Assembly: GCA_018398765.1 (NCBI GenBank)
Contig: JAHBMJ010004847.1
Span: 1-24,865 of the forward strand
Source of the DNA: Chromera velia
Lineage: Eukaryota; Sar; Chromeraceae
Direction of reading: 5' to 3'
DNA: 24,865 nt
The notes below the pieces were generated by a model that searched no databases, was not told where the DNA came from, and worked only from the letters and a program-made list of their open reading frames with translations. Both the position numbers and the translations under genes were made by a program. Below, in pieces: positions 1 through 8,717 of the stretch (positions are counted from its first letter, which is position 1; every line of letters begins with the position of its first letter).

Positions 1-6
1 TCTGAC

Positions 7-42
<36 letters not shown>

Positions 43-58
43 CGTCCGTCTGTCTGAC

Positions 59-94
<36 letters not shown>

Positions 95-110
95 CGTCCG
101 TCTGTCTGAC

Positions 111-146
<36 letters not shown>

Positions 147-162
147 CGTCCGTCTGTCTGAC

Positions 163-198
<36 letters not shown>

Positions 199-214
199 CG
201 TCCGTCTGTCTGAC

Positions 215-240
<26 letters not shown>
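1..240. repeat. 52-bp higher-order TCTG/TCCG satellite
   Basis: The tract is built of TCTG tetramers, but a single A (in CTGACTG) recurs at positions 5, 57, 109, 161 and 213, exactly 52 bp apart. Each period also carries one block of three TCCG units. The array is therefore about 4.6 copies of a 52-bp unit of 13 tetramers, homogenised as a satellite, and not a plain microsatellite. Confidence 0.95.
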
Positions 241-247
<7 letters not shown>

Positions 248-320
248 TTCCCCCCCTCTCCCCCTCCCCTCCTCTCCCCCTCCCCCCCCTCTCTCTCTGC
301 CAAGCTGTCTCTGTCCGTCC

Positions 321-358
<38 letters not shown>

Positions 359-390
359 GTCTGTCTGTCTATGTCTCTTTCTATCTCTTT

Positions 391-424
<34 letters not shown>

Positions 425-480
425 ATTTTTCCGGCTATGTGTCTCTCTGTATGTATACAGAGCTCTTCCTGTCTGTCTCT
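241..480. repeat. C/T-rich and TCTG/CTGC simple repeats
   Basis: CT/CCCC-rich sequence runs to about 300, then a TCTG run (about 313-372) and six or so CTGC units (about 390-421). The ORFs here read only Cys/Leu/Ser/Pro from the repeats and are not genes. Confidence 0.85.
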
Positions 481-1235
481 CCGTCCGTCTGTCCGTTCAT
501 GCGTCTGTCCAGCTGAATATCCATTCTGGCTTGTTTGCTTGCGTCTTTTTCTTTGCATGTTTGTGACATATAGCAGTCAGTCGGAAGAAAAAAAAGGAAA
601 TGCAGCCTGCCTGTTTGTTGGTTTTTCCTCTGTGATCTTAATTGATACCTTTGAGGTATGTCAGGCATTCTTTGTTAAAGAAAAGGGGCCAGATTGCCCG
701 AAACGCGGGATGGGTTGAAGGGCAAATTTGAAAGGACAAAAACGACGGTTGCACCATGGGTGACCATATGGCCTGTCTACACTTGTGAACTCATTCTGTC
801 TGCTTTTCGTCGACTTTTTCAATTCTCTTCGCAAATCCTTTGGAAGCACACAAGAATCTTTGTGTCCTCGTGCAGAAACAGCCAGACGTCGACCGAGCTT
901 CAACGGCACATGTGACCTTCGCGTGGATTGCTAAACCTGCTTCTCCGTCAGTCGTGTCCCTTTTTATACGTTTTGAGATCTCGAGCTTCAAATTAACGTA
1001 TTCCCGCGTGTTGCTAGCGCGTTTACTCTTGCAGCAGAAACGCCCTGTATACGCTTCCTGCAGCGCAGTTCTTTTCGTTTTTCTTTTGGTGCAGCTTTTG
1101 ATTTGCTTGTTCGGTAGTCGGTGTTCCTGCCAAGCCAAGCCAAGCCAAGCCAAGGGCAGCCGGATGTGCATTCACGAATGCATTCATTTTCTGAGTTCAT
1201 GATCTTCTCATATCCAATGCAGAAGTCCACTCACG
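481..1235. other. Spacer upstream of the first gene, no gene seen
   Basis: Short overlapping ORFs occur on both strands but none shows a recognisable domain or an exon-like boundary pair. A pentanucleotide run of CCAAG (about five copies) lies at 1131-1156. The last part is presumably the promoter and 5' untranslated region of the gene starting at 1236. Confidence 0.6.
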
Positions 1236-2315
1236 ATGGAGAATCTCGCGCAGTCTGAGGAGATTCCGGACCCCGCGGTAGCAGCAGCAACTGGCAGCAA
1301 GAGGAGTGCTGAAGAGGTGGCTGGGACTGAGGATTCTCTGCCAAAGGAGAAGAAGGCACGTGCCAACGGGTGCGTTTCTGTTAATTGATTTCACTTCAAC
1401 AGGTTGCACTCGCTTTCATGTCCGGTTTCTTCTTCTATCTTTGCCGCGCTTTTGAATGCTTTTCGATTCTTTGCTCATCGGTCTAAACTCAACATGCTTG
1501 CTCTGCTTCTTGCTTTTCATATGATGCTTAGCCTCGTGCACTCCGCCCTTCACTCCCATCACAAAGGGCGTCTGACTGCCTATTTGCATTCAAGCTGTCA
1601 CACATGCTTTGTGGGGATGGATCGACGTTTTTGTGTGATCATTTACAGGACTGACGAAGAGGAAGTCGCTGAAAGGCACGGAACCGGAGGGACCCTTGAG
1701 GCACCAAAGTGAGCGAATCAGCGCATGAGAAAGCAAGAGACGGACAGACGAAAGTATGGTGGGGGAAGAGGGAGAAAGAATGAGCGATGGGGGGAAAGGG
1801 AAGGTGAGGGGCAAGCTTTCCTTTTCTTCCTCCTTGACCCGTCCCATTGGTTTCATAGGATTGAAGAAAGGACTGGTGGAGCAAAGACTTCCGCCTGCAG
1901 TGAGTTTCTTTCGATTACTGATAGTCTTATTGACATAATCACAGGCCGGTTTCGTTCTGGTCAAGAGAGTTGGAACCTCACGCTTTTGTTCCGTGTTATT
2001 TCTCGTTTTGCTTCCCGGGTGAGGGGGTCAAAGCGAAAGAAAATATCGATACAGGCAGGCATAGTGATGCCGGAACTAGCTGTTACAGATGAGGTTTCAC
2101 CTGAGCTAGAGCGTACGGAGACAGACTGGGAAAGCTTGGCCTGGAGCAGTCGCAGCTTGGGTACACTGTACAGGTCAATATGCCTTTCTCTCTTTAGATG
2201 GTTTTCATTCCTTTGGGCCTATGTCTGACCCTTCCTCCTTTCACAAGCCTTTCTCTTCTTTCTTTCTCCCCCTTTCTTTCTTCCCTTTTCTTTCTGCCTT
2301 TTTTTTTTTTTTTTG

Positions 2316-2354
<39 letters not shown>

Positions 2355-2394
2355 TTTTTTTGGCTTTCTTTCTTTCTTTCTTTTTTTTTTATTT

Positions 2395-2426
<32 letters not shown>

Positions 2427-3637
2427 TTTGTCTGTCTCATCATACTTCATGAGAAATTGATCTTCAAAAATGTATATTTTTTAAAAAATCTCAGCTTTGA
2501 GTTGATGTATTTTAAAATTCATAGTCCATTAGATTCCTAGTTAAAATCCTAAAAAATTCGGTAAAATTCTAGCTAAAATCCCATAAAATCTTATAAAATC
2601 CTAGTGTAAAATCTCATCAAAATTATCCTAACTAAAAATCATTTCGCTTTTGGCGGCCTTTTGCCCCTCTGCCAGATGGCCTCAGATCGGAACGAGAAAG
2701 CCATTCAGATAAAGGAAAAATGATGCCGCGTGTGCTTTTTCTTCAATTGTAAACCGTTTACGCTAGCGTTTATGGCACAGGCTAGACCTGTGCGGGCCGG
2801 CCAGGGAGATCTGATGTGTCTAGACGCTTTCCTTGGGAGCTACACGTCGGACATTCGGCATTGGGGCGGGAGGCTAATCTTCCAGACATAAATTCTAATC
2901 TTAATCCTAATCCTACTTGTAGGGTAGCAACTATAGGTCAATTAACAATCATTATGAATTCTTTTCAAACTCTTTCTACTTCTGGCAAGGCGTGCTTGCA
3001 CGTGAGTGACGTTGTTTCATGTGATTTAATTTGACTGCCAGTGTTTGTCAACCCTAGTGTCAACCGCGCTGCACGAGTTTATAATGCGATTAGTAACGTC
3101 ATCTTCTTACATCTTCTTCTTTGCTTGTAACCTTGTACTTCTGAACGATTCCCAGTATATGGTTGGCCAGAGCCTAAATGGTGGCTCACCGGATTTAACC
3201 GCCTCAATTCATATTCATCATCATACGCCATCGCCATCGGCCCCCGTATATTAATAAGTACTAATAAGTTGTTAAACTTAATAATATAGCTTTCAACCTA
3301 GCTTTCAACGTCGACATTATTAAATAATTTAGTACACAAACATTCCCTTGCTCTAGCCCTCAGCCCTTGCCTAATGTTAGAACCAGCGTTAGAAGTATCC
3401 GCAATTCGATACGGATAGCGATGGAGCGTCATAGTCATAAATCACAATATACCTGTCCCATCAACTTTGAACTGCCTGCCTGCCGATTCATGCCCTGCTC
3501 TCCTCCTCTTTCTTGCAAGCAGTACGTCCAGTGAAAAAAAGAGGATTGACTATGGTCAGGCGTTCATGAAGAGTCAAGTGGAAGCAAAAAGATGGAGGCA
3601 CATGCAAATGAAGAGTACCAGGGAAAGTACAGTTTGA
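1236..3637 (+). CDS. Hypothetical charged protein, five-exon model
   Basis: Exons by inspection: 1236-1369, 1649-1708, 1859-1899, 2089-2173, 3523-3637 (stop TGA 3635-3637). Introns are 279, 150, 189 and 1349 nt, open with GTGCGT, GTGAGC, GTGAGT and GTCAAT, and close with CAG/TAG. All phases match, giving 144 codons. I do not recognise the protein. Residues 1-65 are acidic with Lys/Arg clusters around 22-23 and 37-42 resembling a bipartite nuclear localisation signal. The middle is Glu/Thr/Ser-rich. The last exon encodes a basic, helix-prone C-terminus (EKKRIDYGQAF at about 111-121). No signal peptide, membrane segment or named domain is visible. An alternative acceptor at 1944 would keep the frame and add 48 residues. 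The final exon is linked to the rest only by phase compatibility, so the 3' half is less certain than exons 1-2. The 3' end faces the minus-strand hydrolase gene. Confidence 0.5.
2229..2436. repeat. CTTT microsatellite within intron 4
   Basis: Pyrimidine-rich lead-in to about 2310, then long CTTT runs broken by poly-T at about 2300, 2352 and 2382. It lies in the 1349-nt last intron of the first gene. Translations of either strand are Phe/Leu/Ser or Lys/Arg/Glu low complexity. Confidence 0.9.
2437..3214. other. AT-rich intron interior, possible element remnant
   Basis: An AAAATC-like motif (AAAATCC, AAAATCT) recurs about every 12-15 bp at 2500-2640. A short open segment after CTCTGCCAG (about 2676 on) looks mildly exon-like but has no good donor. 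No gene is supported. The segment abuts the dispersed motif at 3215-3243. Confidence 0.4.
3215..3243 (-). repeat. Dispersed-element end motif, copy 1
   Basis: The reverse complement reads GGGCCGATGGCGATGGCG followed by TATGATGATGA. It matches 28 of 29 positions of 20850-20878 on the + strand. A weaker related string (GGATAGCGATGG) is at about 3413-3424 on +. The copy at 20.8 kb is demonstrably part of an insertion, so this is probably another copy of the same element family. Confidence 0.6.
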
Positions 3638-3850
3638 TCGGCAATTTCTCCCAAATTAAAGAGACTGTTGAAGCGAAAAGTTCACAGTGGCTGAGTCTAG
3701 GGCTGAGTACAACAAAACGCAAGAAGGACATGCACAGATGAGCGCATGAATTGACTGTTCCCCCTTTCTCTGCCTCCCTCTGACACGCTCAGGCGCAGAG
3801 ATGGGGCTTAGGGCTTTGCCTTTCCACACCGAGGCGAGAACGCTTAGAGG

Positions 3851-3916
3851 CAGCACACACACATACACATACACATACACACACACATACACACACACAT
3901 ACACACACACGCACAC

Positions 3917-3981
<65 letters not shown>
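3851..3981. repeat. Compound (CA)n-(GA)n microsatellite
   Basis: CA repeats with periodic CATACA interruptions run to about 3951, then pure AG repeats to about 3981. Confidence 0.95.
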
Positions 3982-3985
<4 letters not shown>

Positions 3986-5116
3986 ATCCACACATCTGCA
4001 CAGGTCATGTTTGCACGAGTCCACTTCTTTTTCCTTTCCACATTGTTTTGATCGTGCCAACGATTTCTTCTCTATCCTTTCCTCTCTTTTTCTTGTCATG
4101 CCACATTCTTCTTTCCTTTCACGTTTTTTACCGTGCTCTTTCGCTTCACTTCATTGTGGACTGCCGCACTGCAGGCAGGCACTACCAGGAGACATCGCGG
4201 GAAGGAGGGTTGGAAAGAAAAGAAACGAACGACAATTGACAGTCACTAGAGGATCCCTCCCTCCGTCTACTTTTGCCTGCATTGTCCCGTGTTTCCTTAC
4301 CTTCTGTTTCCTTTTCCTCTTCCTCCAAAAAGTCAGACGAACGAAAAAGGAGTTCAGTCAAGCAGAGTGAACATGCGCACATCGAAAATACGTGGATCAA
4401 TAGTCAGGGGGTAGAGAACTGGGTCTGAACCCCCACCTACTCTCCCTTTTGAGTGGTGCCCCGTGAAAGGCATCACCATTCAGACACACTCGTGCTCACG
4501 CAGTGGCCACCCCGAATGACTTCATATAGGCCATTTGAAACCGGTTGTCATTGCACCCTTCATTCGCACGCACACACACACACACACACAGAGGACAGGA
4601 AGCGACAAGGAGCGACCGAGAAGACAGGAAAAGAGAAACCGCAAGGACAGAGAAGATGAAGAGATGATGCAAGCATGTAATAGTGCTGTCAACTTCTGTT
4701 TCAGCGCGCTCGCGGGCACGCATGTTCTCCTTTCTTTCTTCACCCACTCCTTCAGTCTCTCTCTCTTTTTCTTCACACAGACGGAAATCAGTCATCTCTT
4801 TAACCTGTTATTCGCCTCTCCCCTAATCCTCCGGCCGATTCACTCCAAGCAAATCCTCGGGGAGGGGGACTGCGTGCCGAGGATTTCGCTGTGCTATTGC
4901 ACTTCTTTCCTTCTCGCCCCACAGCGTTTCAAGCTCTGCTGCTGGGCCACCCGTTTTTGTTCTGCTGGTGCACTCTGAATAACAAGACACAGCGCAGACA
5001 GAGCACGCAGATCGCGAACGGTCGAACACAAAAAAGAGTTGTCTGACAAATAAAGCAGAACTTGTGGAGAAACCGACTGGGATGAGCACATGAGTCAACC
5101 AGCACGGCCGAGGCAT

Positions 5117-5132
5117 CTCTCTCTCTCTCCCC

Positions 5133-5192
<60 letters not shown>

Positions 5193-5193
5193 C

Positions 5194-5258
<65 letters not shown>

Positions 5259-5262
5259 ATGA
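5117..5262. repeat. Compound (CT)n-(CTAT)n-(TA)n microsatellite
   Basis: CT dinucleotides to about 5174, CTAT tetramers to about 5195, then alternating TA to about 5262 with a few G/C interruptions. The self-complementary TA block could extrude as a cruciform. Confidence 0.95.
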
Positions 5263-5500
5263 TGGTTCCATACACAGATGGAATGGGAACCTGTGTGTGC
5301 CAACAACCTGTGTCCTGGAAGCTTTCTTCGTTCCTGTGTGATGGATGCACAGATTTCCTTCTCCCTCTACGGCACTCCAGCGTAGAGCCAGGAGTGAGAG
5401 AGAGCATTCATAAGAATCAATCAAGCAGGCACCTGACTGTCTGTCTGTCTGTCTGTCTGTCCGTCTCTCCATTCCTCTTTCGGGTGAGATCGTAGCTCCT

Positions 5501-7978
5501 TCAGTCATCACTCTGCGGTGTGAGTGGACACTCGGCTGGAGGGGCGGTCTTGAGGGCATCGTGGTCGATTTCGATCATCGCGTCCTGCAGGGGAGGAAGG
5601 GAGGTACAGGGGAGAGGAGGAGTACTGACAGCATGCGAAGGCATTTCGATTGTTTTCTGTGCACACCTCAATTAAGACAGGAGGATCATCAGGTCTCTCT
5701 TCCCGATGTTCGGACAGGGAAACAGGTACGGCACATTCGAAAGACATTTCTTGTCTTCTGTCGATTGCTCTCTATCTGCTCCCCACCCGCACACACTGTC
5801 GATTGGTTTCCGTGCAGACTAAATTATCCAAGGAGAAACATGAGGATCGACAAGACTTTCTCCCTGACATTGACACAGAATGTGTGTGGAAAGTTCATTT
5901 CTGTTTTTTTGCTAGATCACTCTCTGACTCTCTCCGTACCCACACAAGCGGCACGGAAAGACAAACGCATTGACGGACCTGCAGCCACTGGGACATGCCG
6001 AGCGCCTCGCTTCTGTTAGCTGCAGCGTGGCCGTCTCCTCCTTCTCCTTCTGCTGCCTCTCCGTGCGAGTCCGAACCTCTGGAGGGTGTCGGCACAGGCC
6101 TGTCGACTGTGAGGTGAGTGCGCCTCCTGATCTCTCCATCGGGGAAGAGCTCAAAGACCATCAGGTCGTCAGCAATGGCCACCTGGAAGAGGGAGGGAGA
6201 GGATGTGAAAACCGGGAAGGCAAAAAAGGCAAAAATAATGCAAAGCTTCGTGGAGGAGGACAGGAAAGGTCCGAAGTCATGGTATCGATCAGGTTGAGTC
6301 AATCTTCAGAGCTGAGAGAGGAGACAGAGAAGGTAGAGATGTACTTTCAAAAATTGCTCAAAGGTGAGGAAGGAAGGAAGGAAGAGGGCAGCAACGAAAA
6401 GGGCAGTGCCGACAAATGAAGAAAAGGACTACAACACGATTATATAAACACACACGCTTATACCGTCAGGACAGCAGGGAAGGAGGGAAAAAGAGAATCT
6501 AGAAAGGGCACAAAGAGGAAGGCTGCTTCGTTGCATTCCTCAAATATCTGTCACCCGAATCTCCCCCTGCCTGCTCACCGGTCCTGTGTACGTCTTCCTC
6601 AAGTCGTCCATCACGAAGGGCACAAGATGAGCGTCCAGCCAGATGTGGTAGAGGACGCCGAGCTTGGGAGTGGCCCTTTGCAACACAACACCTGCAGTCA
6701 TTCGTTCATTCATTCATCCATCCAAATAGCAAGGAGAGTCGGGTGGCTTTTAATGTTCTGATGCATCTGTGGATTGCATTTACAGCGACGGTTGGCAAGA
6801 AACGACTGGAAGACAGACAAAGCAAACACGTAATAAGACAACGGATTTCCTTCGCAATTTCCACGTTGAGGCTGCGCGCAAGAATTTTTCCTTCGCGGAT
6901 TTCAAATTACGACCGAGTTTTCCCAGCCACACAGATCATTCTTTTTGAGAGAGAGAATACAGGCACAAGCAAACCTTGTCCCAGGCGGAGTCGCATCAAA
7001 AGAGACGAAAGAAGACATCCAAGTTTCTCACTGCTCTCACACTGTCATCGAGATGCACAAAAACAAACGAAGTGGGGTCTTCGACACCTATCCTATTCTG
7101 TGCGGACACTGACCGGCTGAGTGCACTGCCGTGTGTACATGGTTCACGATATGGTCTGCATCCTGCATGGGGATGGACATTGCAAGAGAGAGGAACTCCT
7201 TTGGCACTAACGCCTCGTGCACGGCGACAGTGGCGTTCTTGGCCAAGTCCACGAAGAACGTATTCGGGTTCGTGTCGCCAGAAAACGCGAAACTGAGACC
7301 ATTCCAGTTCAGTCTGTATCCCACGGGGCCATCAATGATGTGCGTGACAGGGGTGGAGAGAACCTCTACCCCCGTCTCCGTGTCCGACCACACGGTCTGG
7401 TTCTTCTTACTGTAGTCAAACTCGTGACAGGCCAACTCGTCGGAACGCTTGCTGCTCACTCTCCCTCTTCTGCTGTCAATATCCCACTGCGCAAACGCGC
7501 GAAGACCCTCACACAGATGGTTCAGTCCGTGTTCTGTCTTTGCACCAGTCGGGCCGTGCACGTTCAAGGGAAGCTGCCTGCCCATGACCATTCCCGCTCC
7601 CCAGATCCCGGGCAGATCTCCCGTATGGTCCACATGGTAGTGCGTGAGGAAAATTCGATTCACCTTCGACCAGTCTACCCCTGCAGCGTTGAGGTTCTGC
7701 ATGGCACTGGACCCAAAGTCAAAGATGAACGTGTCCTCACCCTTGTCGGTGCCGATCTGCACGAGCCAAGAGGGGGCCGCCTGGGCCCTCCTGGTGTAGG
7801 GCATGCCGGAGCCCAAAGCGGTGATGCGCATGGATCCCCTTGCAACAGGTTCACGAGGAAATACGAACAATTTGTTCCTCGGCATCGTCATTGTGTCTCT
7901 ATCATCCTCCGCAGGGGCAGGGGCGCCGGAGGAGACGGAGACGGCTCCCAGGAAAAGAAGTTTCAGGAGAACAGTCAT
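5501..7978 (-). CDS. Secreted metallo-beta-lactamase-fold hydrolase
   Basis: Four exons on the minus strand: 7978-7114, 6691-6579, 6182-5979 and 5584-5501. Introns of 422, 396 and 394 nt open with GTCAGT, GTGAGC and GTCCGT, and all phases match, giving 421 residues. Residues 1-22 form a signal peptide (LLKLLFLGAVSVSSGAPA). The MBL zinc signature HYHVDH is at 113-118, followed by GDL. Further candidate ligands are His213 (TPVTH), Asp235 (FSGDT), His254 (AVHEA) and, across the first splice, His304 (GVLYHIW). Exons 2-3 continue as VAIADDLMVFEL, the normal C-terminal part of these hydrolases. By motif memory the closest group is the bacterial-type MBL hydrolases labelled GntH-like, near RNase Z and arylsulfatase folds. 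Substrate is unknown, and the label does not imply toxin production. The enzyme likely works in the secretory pathway or outside the cell. Least certain is the tail after residue 360: exon 3 could instead read on to a stop at 5895, omitting exon 4. Confidence 0.85.
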
Positions 7979-8717
7979 CGCTTCGAAAGCTTTTCCGCTG
8001 TGGGGCTAACAAGAAATGGAGAGATGGTCTTGCTCTAAAAAAGAATTACTGTTTGGCTGGCTGCACGCTTGAGAAGATAAAAAAACAAACTGAGAGCGCA
8101 GTGAGAAAATAAGGTAGTTCAGTCTGTCACGGCGAGGCACTGGGGGATGGATGGAACGGTCTGATCTCGGTTCAACAGGACGCTTTGAGAAGAAAGCTCA
8201 ATGAAGGATCGATGCACAGCTGCAGACGGAAGCAGTCCTCCACTGTGGATGAATCATCATGAACCCACAAGCAGCCTAGCTGGCTGCATGAAGGCTGGAG
8301 CTGCAAGTCTGCAACTGAGCCTTCTTGCAAGCACTCGGCGCCGAGGCAAAGCGCGCGCAAGCGCGCGCAAAACGCGCGAAGTTCTGCTTCAGCTTTTTAG
8401 TTCTTTTTGGTTCGAAAAACGTATACGTACAGCTAGCTATACTGCGTCCCATCATGTGCATGTCTCTATAGATCGAAGTTTGTAAAAGAACGAGTGATTA
8501 AGCCTCGCTTGCACGGGTTTCCGTCGAACACTGACTAAAGCGTTGAAGGAGTTTGGAAGGACACGCGGCGTGTACACTCTGACCCGGTCGTTTGCACGAT
8601 TGTTTCCGTCTGAAATCGTTCAACTCACATCACTATTCTTTCGAAGGAGACGTATATATACAAAAAGTTACGTCGGGTGGAGAAAAAGTGACCTTCCCTC
8701 GCACAATAAAGGCAATA
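7979..8717. promoter_or_regulatory. Divergent intergenic promoter region
   Basis: This 739-bp spacer separates the minus-strand hydrolase gene from the plus-strand protease gene, so both promoters should lie here. At 8339-8378 there is a CpG-rich block with three GCGCGC-type motifs spaced by A-tracts, unlike its surroundings, which could be a shared regulatory site. No coding exon is supported. Confidence 0.5.
8653..8660 (+). promoter_or_regulatory. TATA-like element upstream of protease gene
   Basis: TATATATA lies 57 bp before the first ATG of the protease gene. The position suits a core promoter with a short leader. AT-rich octamers are common by chance, so function is inferred. Confidence 0.3.

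Larger units (their letters stand above)
3638..5500. other. Intergenic spacer between convergent genes
   Basis: No convincing exon was found. The tract holds a CA/GA microsatellite (3851-3981), a CA run (4569-4590), a CT/CTAT/TA compound microsatellite (5117-5262) and a TCTG run (about 5438-5463). ORFs here read through repeats or lack domains. Both flanking genes end into this spacer. Confidence 0.6.

Noticed and set aside
1-240. Tetranucleotide array at the window start as a telomere
   Set aside because: Telomeric repeats are G/T-rich 6-8-mers of the TTTAGGG kind; TCTG/TCCG in a 52-bp period is an ordinary satellite.
2676-2727. Possible extra exon in intron 4 of the first gene
   Set aside because: It has a fair acceptor but no GT donor in phase, and skipping it already gives a phase-consistent gene.
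3801-4370. 189-residue + strand ORF
   Set aside because: Its centre is the CA/GA microsatellite (His/Thr and Arg/Glu runs) and the flanks show no domain.
4401-4465. tRNA-like string with GTAGAGAACTGGGT and GAACCCCC
   Set aside because: No acceptor stem, no proper T-loop box and arms do not fold in the right order.
4823-5116. 97-residue minus-strand ORF
   Set aside because: Not low complexity, but no recognisable domain, no exon partners and no support from the neighbours.
5895-5978. Alternative C-terminus of the MBL gene by reading through the exon 3 donor
   Set aside because: The extension is Cys/Val/Arg-rich and unlike the family, while the donor CTGCAG|GTCCGT and the acceptor at 5585 keep phase; kept only as an alternative.
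7217-8038. 273-residue + strand ORF opposite the MBL gene
   Set aside because: It is the antisense shadow of the hydrolase first exon, whose zinc motifs are unambiguous.
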